Of a DNA stretch of 64,000 bases, positions 26,075 to 35,361 are shown piece after piece (within the stretch, counting starts at the first letter, position 1; each line of letters begins with the position of its first letter). The notes beneath the pieces are model-generated. The model did no database searches. It was not told the origin of the DNA and saw only the letters and a program-made list of their open reading frames with translations. The stretch comes from Dickeya chrysanthemi NCPPB 402. GTDB lineage: Bacteria > Pseudomonadota > Gammaproteobacteria > Enterobacterales > Enterobacteriaceae. Both the position numbers and the translations under genes were made by a program. The stretch lies in assembly GCF_000406105.1 (NCBI RefSeq), contig NZ_CM001974.1:3793028-3857027 (forward strand), read 5' to 3'.

Positions 26075-27622
26075 TTATGCGGCCTGTTGTGCGTCATGGC
26101 AGATGGCCATCAGGGTCATCAGCCGCTCTTCCGTGGCGTCATCGCCGTGCAGTTCGCCGGTGACCCGGCCTTCGCTTAGCGTGATGATGCGATCGGAAAT
26201 CGCCATCACTTCCGGCAGGTCGGACGAAATGACGATCACCGCCACACCGCGTTTCGCCATATCGAACAGCACCTGATGCACTTCGGACTTGGTGCCGACA
26301 TCGATGCCGCGCGTCGGCTCATCGACGATCAACACCCGGGGGTTGAGCGCCATACAACGCGCCAGAATCACTTTCTGCTGGTTGCCGCCGGAGAGCTTGC
26401 GCACCTCCTGCTCGCTGTCCACCATCTTGATGCGCAACGCCTGCCGGTAGGATTCGATCAGGTCGTCCTCGCGGCGGGTATCGACGAAGTAGCGCCAGCG
26501 CAACAGCGACGACAGGCTGGAGAGCGACAGGTTGTTGCGGATAGACAAGCCCAGCACGGCACCCTCTTTTTTGCGATCTTCCGGCACCAGCGCGATGCCC
26601 TGATCGAGCGCATGCAGCGGATCGACCGGGTGGTAGGGCTGTCCGTCGAGCCAAAATTCACCGGAAGTGAACGGGTCGGCGCCGAACAGGCAGCGCGCCA
26701 CTTCGGTGCGGCCAGCGCCCACCAGCCCGGCGATACCGAGGATCTCGCCCTCGTGCACCTGAAAACCGATGTTATCGAGCGCGATGCCGTGCGGGTCGAG
26801 CGGCGGTTTTTCCCGGCACAGCCCTTTCACCGCCAGCCGTACCGGTTTGTCGTGATGATGGGTTTCCGACGGCGGACGGCGGGTAAACACCACATCGCGC
26901 CCGACCATCATGCGAATGATGCCGGCCACATCGATGTCGGCCACGTTGCCGGAACCGGTGTAACGGCCGTCCTGAAATACGGTGAAACGGTCACACAGTT
27001 GGAACACTTCGTGCAGCCGGTGCGTGACATAAATCACGCTGACGCCGCGCGTTTTCAGCTCACGCACCACCCGATGCAGGCTCTCGACTTCGCTGTCGCT
27101 CAGCGCGGCGGATGGCTCATCCATCACGATCAGCCGGGCGTTCAGCGTCAGCGCACGAGCGATTTCCACCATCTGCTGTTGCGCTACGCTCAGCCGCGCC
27201 ACCTGGGTGGTCGGCGCTATGTTCAGTTGCAGGTACTCCAGTATCGTGCGGGCTTCCTGATTGACCGCTTGCGCATCGACAAACAGCCGGCTGCGTTGTA
27301 ATTCACGGCCAAGAAACATGTTTTCCGCCACCGTCATGTTGGGCAGCAGGTTGAATTCCTGATAGATGGTGACGATACCGCGGTTTTGCCGCGCTACCGG
27401 CGAATCCTGCGGCGACAGCAGCTCGCCGTTGAAGCGGATATCGCCGCTGGTCTGAGGCTGCGCCCCGGCCAATGCCTTGAGCAGAGTAGACTTGCCCGCG
27501 CCGTTCTCACCCAGCAACGCGTGGATTTCGCCTGACTGTACCGTCAGTTGCACCTTGTTCAGCGCCCAGACGCCGGAGAAATTCTTGGCCAGATCAGTGA
27601 TAGCCAGTAAGGGTTCAGTCAT
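26075..27622 (-). CDS. Sugar/inositol ABC transporter ATP-binding protein (double domain)
   Basis: A 515-aa CUT2-type ATPase with two nucleotide-binding domains. The first has ALLGENGAGKSTLLKALAG (Walker A), LSVAQQQMVEIARAL (signature) and LIVMDEPSAALSD (Walker B). The second has GIAGLVGAGRTEVARCLFG, a degenerate Walker A typical of RbsA-like proteins, LSGGNQQKVILARCM and LIVDEPTRGIDVG. The start at 27622 follows AAGGAGGG. A stem-loop lies in the gap after the binding-protein gene. Confidence 0.94.
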   Translation of the reverse strand: MTEPLLAITDLAKNFSGVWALNKVQLTVQSGEIHALLGENGAGKSTLLKALAGAQPQTSGDIRFNGELLSPQDSPVARQNRGIVTIYQEFNLLPNMTVAENMFLGRELQRSRLFVDAQAVNQEARTILEYLQLNIAPTTQVARLSVAQQQMVEIARALTLNARLIVMDEPSAALSDSEVESLHRVVRELKTRGVSVIYVTHRLHEVFQLCDRFTVFQDGRYTGSGNVADIDVAGIIRMMVGRDVVFTRRPPSETHHHDKPVRLAVKGLCREKPPLDPHGIALDNIGFQVHEGEILGIAGLVGAGRTEVARCLFGADPFTSGEFWLDGQPYHPVDPLHALDQGIALVPEDRKKEGAVLGLSIRNNLSLSSLSSLLRWRYFVDTRREDDLIESYRQALRIKMVDSEQEVRKLSGGNQQKVILARCMALNPRVLIVDEPTRGIDVGTKSEVHQVLFDMAKRGVAVIVISSDLPEVMAISDRIITLSEGRVTGELHGDDATEERLMTLMAICHDAQQAA

Positions 27623-27640
27623 GGGATAGCCCTCCTTCAT

Positions 27641-27660
27641 CACCGGCCTTCCGGCCGGTG
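27641..27660 (-). promoter_or_regulatory. Intra-operon stem-loop between binding protein and ATPase genes
   Basis: CACCGGCC / GGCCGGTG, perfect 8-bp stem with a 4-base loop, placed between the stop of the binding protein gene and the ribosome binding site of the ATPase gene. Such hairpins commonly stabilise the upstream message so the binding protein is made in excess. Confidence 0.6.
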
Positions 27661-27678
27661 CGTGAGTGGTGTGTCCGC

Positions 27679-28617
27679 TTATTTGCCCGCTTCGCCGATA
27701 CGTTCAGCATCGTTCAGGTTGTCTTTGGTGATCATGGTCGGCGGATAGTCCGCGCCGGTGATCGCCGATTTGGTGCGAATGTTGTTGGTCAGTTGGGTCA
27801 TCGCCTGTGTTACCGCGTAGCCGGGACGTTGATCAGCGGTGGCTGCCAGCCAGCCGTCGCGTACCCGCGCCAGCGCTTCCGGTACGGCGTCAAAACCGGT
27901 GACCATCACCTCGCCCGGCTTCAGCCCCTGGCTTTGCAGCGCTTCAATCGCCCCCAACGCCATATCGTCGTTGGCCGACAAAATCACCTGCGGGCGCTTG
28001 GGCAGCGACGGCAGCACGCTTTCCACAATGCGCATCCCTTCGGAACGCATCCAGTTGCCGGTCTGATCCGCCACCAGACGGTACTTGCTGCCGCCGGCTT
28101 TCAGGCTGTCGCGGATGCCCTGCGTACGTTCGATGTTGGATGACGACCCCGGCTGGCCGGTCAGCAGCACGATATCGGCACCGTCCGGAAAGCGCGCTTT
28201 AACGAAATCGCCGATTGCCTGGCCGCCCTTGTAGTTGTTGGCGCCGAAGTGCGGCACTTTCTTGTCGGTCTTCACCGAACGGTCCAGCGTCACCACCGGC
28301 AGTTTGGCGTCCTGAATTTCCGTGACCGCACCGGACACCGCGTTGACATCGTTGGGCGACACCACAAACCCCTGTGCGCCGCGGGTGATGGCGTTTTCCA
28401 GATCCGCCACCTGTTTCGGGGAACTGCCCTGGCTATCCAGCACCTGCAGGTTAACGCCCAGTTCTTTGGCGGCCTTGACCGCAGTACGCTGCATGTGGAC
28501 TTCAAATGGCATGGCCAGGTTGGGAGTACTGAATACAATCTGTTCGTTCTGGGCCTGTGCCAGACCGGACGACATCGTGAAGGCCATCGCGGCGGCCATG
28601 ATGGTTATCTTTTTCAT
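27679..28617 (-). CDS. Periplasmic sugar/inositol-binding protein
   Basis: A 312-aa Peripla_BP_4 protein (RbsB/IbpA-like). The signal peptide MKKITIMAAAMAFTMSSGLAQA precedes a mature chain starting QNEQIVFSTPNLAMPFEVHM. It contains LILSANDDMALGAIEALQSQG-type hinge sequence and a C-terminal region with NIRTKSAITGADYPPTMIT. It captures the sugar in the periplasm for the CUT2 transporter encoded downstream. Its ribosome binding site is weak, and an ERIC copy ends 31 bp upstream of the start. Confidence 0.92.
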   Translation of the reverse strand: MKKITIMAAAMAFTMSSGLAQAQNEQIVFSTPNLAMPFEVHMQRTAVKAAKELGVNLQVLDSQGSSPKQVADLENAITRGAQGFVVSPNDVNAVSGAVTEIQDAKLPVVTLDRSVKTDKKVPHFGANNYKGGQAIGDFVKARFPDGADIVLLTGQPGSSSNIERTQGIRDSLKAGGSKYRLVADQTGNWMRSEGMRIVESVLPSLPKRPQVILSANDDMALGAIEALQSQGLKPGEVMVTGFDAVPEALARVRDGWLAATADQRPGYAVTQAMTQLTNNIRTKSAITGADYPPTMITKDNLNDAERIGEAGK

Positions 28618-28648
28618 GGTGTTGTCTCTGCATCAGTTGGGTGTAGGT

Positions 28649-28775
28649 TATCCCCGTCATACTTCAAGTTGCCGATGCGTTGGCTTTCCTCGCTCACCCC
28701 AGTCACTTACCGATGTAAGCTCCTGGGGATTCACTGCGTCGCCGCCTTCCTGCAACTCGAATTATTTAGGGTATA
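28649..28775 (-). repeat. ERIC element (127 bp), reverse orientation, within the iol operon
   Basis: Reverse complement of the ERIC layout, from TATCCCCGTCATACTTCAAG to TTATTTAGGGTATA, with the central palindrome close to the enteric consensus (TAAGCTCCTGGGGATTCACT). It sits in the spacer between iolG and the binding-protein gene, so it should be transcribed. Confidence 0.95.
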
Positions 28776-28858
28776 AACGTCAGGTTATGTTGTTATTGAT
28801 GTCGTGATGCCAGGGCCTGATGCCATGCCAGACCCTGTAGTTGTGTCATGTAGTTATG

Positions 28859-29845
28859 TCAGAGCGAAACCGCACGCCCCGTCGCCAGCGACTCCAGCGC
28901 TTTGTCGGCCAGATACAGCGCCCGCTCGCCGTCGACGCCGCTGCACTCGGGCCGGGTACGCCCGTGCAGCACCTCGACGAAATGACGCCATTCCGCCGCG
29001 TAGGCGTCACGGTAACGCTGCAAGAAAAAGTGTTCCGGTTTGGCGGCGAGACACCCGGCGTCGCCCCAGTGTTCCACCTGGTTTTCGCGGATATTGCCCG
29101 CGCTCAGCACGCCGAGTTCGCCGTGCAGTTCCAGCCGCTGGTCGTAGCCGTAACCGGAGCGGCGGCTGTTGACGATGGTCGCCATCGCGCCGGAGGCGAA
29201 TTTGAACACCACAAACGCGGTATCGATGTCGCCCGCCGCGCCGATAGCCGGGTCCACCAGATTGCTGCCCTGCGCAAACACCGATACCGGCTCTTCGCCC
29301 ATGATGAAACGCACCATGTCGAAATCGTGGATGGTCATATCGCGGAACAGTCCGCCGGACACGCGCACATACTCCGCCGGCGGCGGCGACGGGTCGCGGG
29401 AGATAATCATCAGCGATTCCGGCTTGCCGATACGCCCTTCGCCCGCCAGCGTTTTCACCCGGCGAAACTGCGGGTCGTAACGACGGTTAAACCCGACGAA
29501 CAACGGCACCTGCTGTTGCTCCACCACCTTCAGGCAGTCGCGCACCCGGGCGATATCCAGATGTACCGGTTTTTCGCAGAAGATGGCCTTGCCGTGGCGG
29601 GCGGCTAGCTCGATCAGGTCGGCGTGGGTGTCGGTGGCGGACGCAATCAGTACCGCGTGTACCGCCGGGTCGGCCATCGCCTCATCGACGGTTTGCAAAC
29701 GCGCCTGATATTTATCAGACAGCGCCTGCGCGTTAGCCGGATTGGGATCGACCACCGAATAGAGGCAGGTTTCCCGATGTTCGGCGATGTTGACGGCGTG
29801 AACCTGGCCGATGCGGCCGGCACCCAGTAAAGCAATGTTAAACAT
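28859..29845 (-). CDS. iolG: Inositol 2-dehydrogenase
   Basis: A 328-aa Gfo/Idh/MocA enzyme. The start at 29845 has GGGAG upstream. It opens MFNIALLGAGRIGQVHAVNIAEH, has the conserved FCEKPVHLD lysine strand, and FRDMTIHDFDMVRFIMGEEP with the aspartate and histidine of the active site. It oxidises myo-inositol to scyllo-inosose with NAD, the first step of the pathway. It is the promoter-proximal gene of the minus-strand transport/catabolic block. Confidence 0.94.
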   Translation of the reverse strand: MFNIALLGAGRIGQVHAVNIAEHRETCLYSVVDPNPANAQALSDKYQARLQTVDEAMADPAVHAVLIASATDTHADLIELAARHGKAIFCEKPVHLDIARVRDCLKVVEQQQVPLFVGFNRRYDPQFRRVKTLAGEGRIGKPESLMIISRDPSPPPAEYVRVSGGLFRDMTIHDFDMVRFIMGEEPVSVFAQGSNLVDPAIGAAGDIDTAFVVFKFASGAMATIVNSRRSGYGYDQRLELHGELGVLSAGNIRENQVEHWGDAGCLAAKPEHFFLQRYRDAYAAEWRHFVEVLHGRTRPECSGVDGERALYLADKALESLATGRAVSL

Positions 29846-29941
29846 GGCTACTCCCTCGATACCTGGAGGTATCACTGGTTGGTTGTAGGGTCAGGGTCTG
29901 TTCTGCTTGTTAGAGTAAAGACAATAAAACGTTTATTTCAA

Positions 29942-29959
29942 TTTCAGTAAAACTGGAAA
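29942..29959. promoter_or_regulatory. Imperfect palindrome upstream of iolG, possible IolR site
   Basis: TTTCAGT AAA ACTGGAAA: arms match apart from one extra G. It lies 97 bp before the iolG start, next to GTTTTATTGTC on the minus strand, part of which (TGTTTTATTTC-like) recurs before iolA. Assignment to the RpiR regulator is inference. Confidence 0.35.
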
Positions 29960-30344
29960 TTATGTTTTTGCGCGCCAGCTAACATTTTTGTGACATATGA
30001 GCAAAATAGTGTTAGCAAAATCACGAAACCATCGTCGTTCCGTCAACGCGTTGCAGAACGGGGAAAAACCCAATCAAGACGGGGGATTAGTAAAGAAAGA
30101 CCACTGCGTATCTTGTAGCCGGCTCACGGGCAAAGCCGCCCGAGGAGAGACGGATAAGGCTATCCGCATTTCCCTGCCAGTGAATAAAAATGAAATAAAT
30201 ATTTCAAATGCCGTTTCCGTTGCAGAAAAACAAGGGCACCGGCGCCATACAGCGATGCTCAATCAGAGGCTGAACACCGCGTAGCAATCGCAGCAATGAG
30301 TTTGTTTAGCAATCAAAGCCGTGGCTGAAAACCGCGTTGAATTT

Positions 30345-30363
30345 GATAATGACAACCATTATT
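30345..30363. promoter_or_regulatory. Fur-box-like site
   Basis: GATAATGACAACCATTATT matches the classical 19-bp Fur consensus GATAATGATAATCATTATC at 16 positions. It lies 45 bp upstream of the ATPase start, a normal position for iron repression. Confidence 0.65.
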
Positions 30364-30407
30364 ATTCAGGGATTGCTGATGCAACCCAGGGCAGGAAATA
30401 ACGCAGC

Positions 30408-31157
30408 ATGATTTCAAATCAGTACATCAGCCGCATCTCTCTTAACCGCGATAAGGTGGAATCATTCGACCTTTATCCATTTTCTATTCCAGCCATTCAT
30501 TCGTTTGACTTTATTGACCCTCACCCCAAGGTAACCTTTTTTATTGGCGAGAACGGCAGCGGCAAATCAACATTGCTGGAAGCAATTGCCGTCGCCATGG
30601 GATTTAACCCCGAAGGCGGCACCCGAAATTTTAATTTCAGCACGCGGGCATCGCATTCAGCATTATCGAATTACCTGAGAATCGCCAAAGGCGTGAAACG
30701 TCCCCGGAATGGATTTTTCTTCCGTGCCGAAAGCTTTTTTAATCTGGCCTCCGAAATCGAACATCTTGATGCCGAACCGGCTGGCAGTCCGCCGGTGATT
30801 AATTCCTACGGCGGTCACTCGTTACATGAGCAATCGCACGGCGAGTCTTTTCTCTCACTGATGATGAACCGCTTTGGCAGCAAGGGGTTATACCTGCTCG
30901 ACGAACCGGAGGCTGCACTGTCGCCAGCCAGACAATTGGCCATGCTCGCCAGAATGCATGACCTGATTCAGGATGATTCACAATTTATTATCGCCACCCA
31001 CTCGCCGATTCTGCTGGGTTACCCGGATGCGTTAATCTACCAGTTCGATGGCGATAGCCTCTCGCCGGTAAATTATAAAGACACCGATCATTATCAAATT
31101 ACACGCTCCTTTCTGAACAACCCGGAAAAAATGCTGCAAGAGTTGATGAAAAAATAA
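30408..31157 (+). CDS. AAA/ABC-type ATPase of unknown role, likely iron-regulated
   Basis: A 249-aa soluble P-loop ATPase. Walker A is IGENGSGKST at residues 46-55; Walker B is LYLLDEPEAALSP at about 165; ATHSPILLGYPDALIYQF supplies the His switch. The family (AAA_23/RecF-like predicted ATPases) is single-domain with no transmembrane partner. A Fur-like box lies upstream. It is on the opposite strand inside the inositol locus, which suggests a later insertion. Function is unknown; a role in iron limitation is inferred only from the site. An 82-aa gene of unknown function follows 78 bp downstream. Confidence 0.8.
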   Translation: MISNQYISRISLNRDKVESFDLYPFSIPAIHSFDFIDPHPKVTFFIGENGSGKSTLLEAIAVAMGFNPEGGTRNFNFSTRASHSALSNYLRIAKGVKRPRNGFFFRAESFFNLASEIEHLDAEPAGSPPVINSYGGHSLHEQSHGESFLSLMMNRFGSKGLYLLDEPEAALSPARQLAMLARMHDLIQDDSQFIIATHSPILLGYPDALIYQFDGDSLSPVNYKDTDHYQITRSFLNNPEKMLQELMKK

Positions 31158-31235
31158 CGCTTCATATCCAGAGACGAGTAAATCCCCCCCCCCGACAGTC
31201 ACGCTAATTAATAAAATAAATTTTGGAGTCAAGTC

Positions 31236-31484
31236 ATGTTTATTTCGGATAAAGACGTCGCCAGAAGAGTCATCAAAAACACCTCTACGATGATAATGTT
31301 AGTTGAAAAAGAGCTGGTCGAACTTGGCGATAAAATACCAGAGGAAGAATATAACCAATGTAAATACCGGGTAGGCGAACTTCTTTATACCCTTTGCAAT
31401 GTGATCAATGATATTTCGATTGATCATCCTGATTTAAAACCTAAAGATTTTCCTGTTTACGTTCGAAAAGAGGTGAGTGAATAA
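31236..31484 (+). CDS. Small protein of unknown function
   Basis: An 82-aa acidic, probably helical protein (MFISDKDVARRVIKNTSTMI...) with a ribosome binding site (TTGGAG) at good spacing before ATG. No family was recognised. No signal peptide or membrane segment is visible. The codon and AT character resemble those of the preceding ATPase gene rather than the flanking iol genes, so the two may have arrived together. A run of nine C occurs just upstream (about 31185-31194). Confidence 0.6.
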   Translation: MFISDKDVARRVIKNTSTMIMLVEKELVELGDKIPEEEYNQCKYRVGELLYTLCNVINDISIDHPDLKPKDFPVYVRKEVSE

Positions 31485-31580
31485 TTCAGGGTTCACACCT
31501 GTCATTCATCTCTGCGTATGGCGTATGGCAGAAGGTGCCCCGCAATGCTGCGCAGGGCACCAGCCAGACAATCAGGCGGA

Positions 31581-33512
31581 TTAATACTGTCGGGCTTTTG
31601 AGCGCTGTAATTGCACCTCGCGCGCCGCGGCTTCAATCGCCGGGTTGTCCGCTACCTGCGCGGTGCCGGTGTTCCACCAGGCGTCGTAGCCGTGGGTCAT
31701 GGTTTTCGGCAACACCTTGATATCCAGCAGACAAGGGCCGGAGTGCGCCTGTGCTTCGCGCACCGCCTGTAACAACGACGCCTCGTCCCGCACCGTCCAC
31801 GCCCGACAGCCGTAGCTTTCGGCGTTGCGGGCGAAATCCACCGTCACCAGCGGGCCGGTCAGTTTGCCGCTGTTCGGGTCGCGCCGTCGGTTCTCGGTAC
31901 AAAAACTGCCCATGCCCTGGCCCATTTGCAGGTTGTTGATGCAGCCGAAGCCGGCATTGTCGAACAGCAACACGGTTATCTTGATGCCTTCCTGCACCGC
32001 GGTTTGCAGTTCGCTGTGCAGCATTAGGTAAGAACCGTCGCCCACCATCGCATACACCGGCTGCTGGGGTGCGGCCAGCCGTGCCCCTACCGCCGCCGCG
32101 ATCTCATAGCCCATGCAGGAATAGCCGTACTCCAGGTGATAGCTGTCCGGCGTTTTCACCTGCCATAGCCGTTGCAGGTCGCCGGGCAACGACCCGGCCG
32201 CGCCCACCACGATAGCGTCGTCTTCCAGCGCATCGTTGAGCAGCCCCAGCACGCGGGTTTGCGTCAGCCGGGAGCCCAACGTCTCACGGTATTCCGCCAG
32301 TTGTGCCTCCAGATGCCCGGCGATTTCCAGTTCCTGTCCGTCGTCGTCACGCCGCTCAAACAGCCGCCGGCGCTCCTGCTGCCAGTCGCTGCGCGCCTGC
32401 GCGACCTCCGCCCCCCAGCCGCTGCGGTAGCCCTGCGCCTCCAGCGCCTGCATCAGTTGCGTCAACCCCTCGTGGGCATCCGCCACCAGCGCGGCGGCAT
32501 CCAGCTTGAACGCATCGAACTCCGCCACATTGAGCAGCAAAAACTCCACCTGCGGGTGGGTAAACAGCGACTTGGAGGCGGTGGTAAAGTCGGTCAACCG
32601 GGTGCCGACGCCAATCACCAGATCCGCTTGTGCCGCCAGCCGGTTGGCGGCCTGCCCGCCGGTCACGCCGATGCCGCCCACGTTGAGCGGATGCGACGAG
32701 ACCACTGCGCCCTTGCCCGCCTGGGTTTCGCCGAACGGCAGATTGAAACGTTCGGCAAACCGGCGGAACGCGTCGTGCGCACCGGCATAACGCACCCCGC
32801 CGCCGCAAATCAGCAGCGGGCGACGTTTACGCGCCAGCAACGCCGCCGCCTGCGCCAGCCGGGTGGTATCCGGCGGGCGACGTTCCAGATGATGAACCCG
32901 CCGCTGGAAGAACGACAGCGGGTAATCCCAGGCTTCCGCCTGTACGTCCTGCGGCAGACATAGCGTTACCGTGCCGGTATCCGCCGGGTCGGTCAGCACC
33001 CGCATGGCGTTGACAAGCGCGCTCATCAGTTGCTCCGGGCGGCTGATGCGATCCCAATAGCGCGATACCGGCCGCAGGCAATCATTGGTGCTGAGGGTGG
33101 CATCGTGATACTGCTCAATCTGCTGCAACACCGGGTCGGGCTGGCGACTGGCGAACAGATCCCCCGGCAGCAACAGCAACGGAATACGGTTGGCGGTGGC
33201 AGTAGCGGCCGCCGTCACCAGATTGGCGGACCCCGGTCCTACCGAGGTGGTTACCGCGTATACGCGACGCCGCCGGTGTTGTTTGGCAAACCCCACCGCA
33301 ATGTGCGCCATGCCTTGTTCATTACAGCCCTGATGCACCTGCAGGTGCCCGGCGTCCTGTTCGAGCGCCTGCCCGATGCCAAGCACGTTGCCGTGCCCGA
33401 AGATGGTCATCACCCCGGCAAACAGCGGCGTTTCCTCACCGTCAACCTCAAGGTACTGCTGATTAAGAAACCGGACCAGCGCCTGCGCCATGGTCATTTT
33501 CAACGTGTCCAT
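31581..33512 (-). CDS. iolD: 3D-(3,5/4)-trihydroxycyclohexane-1,2-dione acylhydrolase (ring-opening)
   Basis: A 643-aa thiamine-diphosphate enzyme of full IolD length. The N-terminal domain has [14 protein letters not shown] and [19 protein letters not shown] with the catalytic glutamate; the C-terminal domain has [19 protein letters not shown] and [12 protein letters not shown], the TPP/Mg motif. It hydrolyses the cyclic dione to 5-deoxy-glucuronate. It follows iolA by 27 bp on the minus strand and is cut off from iolG by the inserted plus-strand genes. Confidence 0.95.
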   Translation of the reverse strand: MDTLKMTMAQALVRFLNQQYLEVDGEETPLFAGVMTIFGHGNVLGIGQALEQDAGHLQVHQGCNEQGMAHIAVGFAKQHRRRRVYAVTTSVGPGSANLVTAAATATANRIPLLLLPGDLFASRQPDPVLQQIEQYHDATLSTNDCLRPVSRYWDRISRPEQLMSALVNAMRVLTDPADTGTVTLCLPQDVQAEAWDYPLSFFQRRVHHLERRPPDTTRLAQAAALLARKRRPLLICGGGVRYAGAHDAFRRFAERFNLPFGETQAGKGAVVSSHPLNVGGIGVTGGQAANRLAAQADLVIGVGTRLTDFTTASKSLFTHPQVEFLLLNVAEFDAFKLDAAALVADAHEGLTQLMQALEAQGYRSGWGAEVAQARSDWQQERRRLFERRDDDGQELEIAGHLEAQLAEYRETLGSRLTQTRVLGLLNDALEDDAIVVGAAGSLPGDLQRLWQVKTPDSYHLEYGYSCMGYEIAAAVGARLAAPQQPVYAMVGDGSYLMLHSELQTAVQEGIKITVLLFDNAGFGCINNLQMGQGMGSFCTENRRRDPNSGKLTGPLVTVDFARNAESYGCRAWTVRDEASLLQAVREAQAHSGPCLLDIKVLPKTMTHGYDAWWNTGTAQVADNPAIEAAAREVQLQRSKARQY

Positions 33513-33539
33513 CGTTCTGCTCCCGCAAATCAGGTGGAA

Positions 33540-35051
33540 TTACTCTAGCGTCGGCATGACAAAGCTACTGGCGTGCTGTTCCAGACGCACGCTGGCCGGC
33601 CAACGGCTGGTCACGGTTTTCATGCGGGTATAGAAACGCACGCCATCGTTGCCGTGTACGTTGAGCGGGCCAAAAATGGAACGCTTCCAGCCGCCAAAAC
33701 TGTGGAACGCCATCGGCACCGGGATCGGCACGTTGATCCCGACCATACCCGCCTGCACCTCTTCACTGAACTGGCGGGCGGTTTCGCCGTCGCGGGTGAA
33801 GATGGCCGTGCCGTTGCCGTATTCATGCTGGTTGATCAGGGTCAGCGCGGTCTGGTAATCCGGTACGCGCACCACCGACAGCACCGGGCCGAAAATCTCC
33901 TCCTGATAGATCTGCATGTCCGGCATCACATGGTCGAATAGCGTCGGCCCGACAAAATAGCCCTGTTCATGCCCGGATACGCGAAGCCCACGGCCATCGA
34001 CCCGCAACGTCGCGCCCTGATCGACGCCGCTTTGAATATAGCCGTTAATCTTGTCGCGGTGTGGACCTGAGATCACCGGCCCCATGTCGTTTTCTTTCCC
34101 GTCCACCAGACCGGGGCCGACGCGCATGGCGGCAATCTGCTGTTCCAGCTTGCCGCACAACGCTTCGGCGGTGTCATCCCCCACCGCGACCACCACCGAC
34201 AGCGCCATGCAGCGTTCGCCCGCCGCGCCAAATGCCGCACCGAGAATAGCATTGGCCGCCATCTCCATATCGGCATCCGGCATCAGAATACAGTGGTTCT
34301 TGGCACCGCCCAGCGCCTGACAACGTTTGCCGTGGGCCGATGCGGTGCGGTAGATGTACTCTGCCACCGGCGTCGAGCCGACGAAGCTTACCGCCTGCAC
34401 GCGCGGGTCGGTCAACAGCACGTCTACCGCTGCTTTATCGCCCTGCACCACGTTGAACACGCCGTCCGGCAGACCGGCTTCTTTCAGCAGTGCCGCCAGC
34501 ATCAGCGAGAGCGACGGGTCCTTTTCCGACGGCTTGAGGACAAAGGTATTGCCGGTGGCCAGCGCAATCGGGAACATCCACATCGGCACCATCGCCGGGA
34601 AGTTGAACGGCGTGATCCCCACGCAAACGCCCAGCGGCTGCATCAGCGAATGGCTGTCCACGCCGGTGCCGACGTTGGCGGAGTGCTCGCCTTTTTGCAG
34701 ATGCGGAATACCGCAGGCGAATTCCACCACCTCAAGACCTCGGGTCAGCTCGCCCACGGCATCGGAATAGACTTTGCCGTGCTCTTCGGAAATCTGCCGT
34801 GCCAGCGCGCTCAGGTTTGCTTCCAGCAAGGCTTTGAAACGAAACAGGATGCGGGCGCGACGCAGCGGAGAGTGCTTCGCCCAGTCGGGGAAGGCCGCCG
34901 CTGCCGCGCTAATCGCCTGCTTTGTTTCGTCAGCGCTGCTCAGCGCCACCTGACGAATCGCTTCGCCTGTGGCCGGATTAAATACCGACGCAACGCGCCC
35001 GCTATGGCTGGGCGCAATCTCGCCATGAATGAAATTGGATACGGTTTCCAT
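33540..35051 (-). CDS. iolA: Methylmalonate/malonate-semialdehyde dehydrogenase (acylating)
   Basis: A 503-aa aldehyde dehydrogenase. The start at 35051 has AGAGGTG upstream; the open frame to 35144 is not used. The catalytic cysteine is Cys281 in GAAGERCMALS, typical of MmsA/IolA rather than other ALDHs. ITPFNFPAMVPMWMFPIALATGN is the cofactor region. It converts malonate semialdehyde to acetyl-CoA, the last pathway step. It is first in its transcript, divergent from the RpiR regulator. Confidence 0.95.
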   Translation of the reverse strand: METVSNFIHGEIAPSHSGRVASVFNPATGEAIRQVALSSADETKQAISAAAAAFPDWAKHSPLRRARILFRFKALLEANLSALARQISEEHGKVYSDAVGELTRGLEVVEFACGIPHLQKGEHSANVGTGVDSHSLMQPLGVCVGITPFNFPAMVPMWMFPIALATGNTFVLKPSEKDPSLSLMLAALLKEAGLPDGVFNVVQGDKAAVDVLLTDPRVQAVSFVGSTPVAEYIYRTASAHGKRCQALGGAKNHCILMPDADMEMAANAILGAAFGAAGERCMALSVVVAVGDDTAEALCGKLEQQIAAMRVGPGLVDGKENDMGPVISGPHRDKINGYIQSGVDQGATLRVDGRGLRVSGHEQGYFVGPTLFDHVMPDMQIYQEEIFGPVLSVVRVPDYQTALTLINQHEYGNGTAIFTRDGETARQFSEEVQAGMVGINVPIPVPMAFHSFGGWKRSIFGPLNVHGNDGVRFYTRMKTVTSRWPASVRLEQHASSFVMPTLE

Positions 35052-35361
35052 GGTTACACCTCTGCTGGGTTTAGGGTGACGGATGGCTGATACCGCTTTA
35101 CTGTATATGAAATAAAAATTCCATTTTAATAAGAAATAAAACAAATGTTGATTATTGTGATCCAGGATAGATTTTCTGGTAAACGTCAGGTAACCGCTAT
35201 TTAACCGGGTTTTTCAACGGATTTATCCGCCGGCACCGCATGAAACAGCTGAAGTATTCATTCTATTTTCTACCGAAAAAATAACAAATTGGTTTGAAAT
35301 GCCGGTTCAACTCACTAGAATCGGATCATTACCATCCCGCCGGATGACGGAGAACAACACT
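35052..35361. promoter_or_regulatory. Divergent promoter region between iolA and the RpiR regulator
   Basis: 310 bp, very AT-rich at 35100-35150. Two copies of GAAATAAAA/C lie about 24 bp apart on the same face (near 35107 and 35130) flanking ATTCCATTTTAATAA. Related TTTATTTC occurs before iolG. These are candidate IolR binding sites; assignment is inference. Confidence 0.4.

Larger units (their letters stand above)
29846..30407. other. 562-bp divergent intergenic region with operator-like and Fur-like sites
   Basis: Separates iolG (minus) from the ATPase gene (plus). It holds an imperfect palindrome near the iolG start (29942-29959) and a Fur-box-like sequence near the ATPase gene (30345-30363). 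The open frame at 29997-30284 has no ribosome binding site or recognised domain and is not called. Confidence 0.6.

Noticed and set aside
29997..30284. 95-codon open frame upstream of the ATPase
   Set aside because: No ribosome binding site, no domain, and it lies in the control region of iolG and the ATPase.
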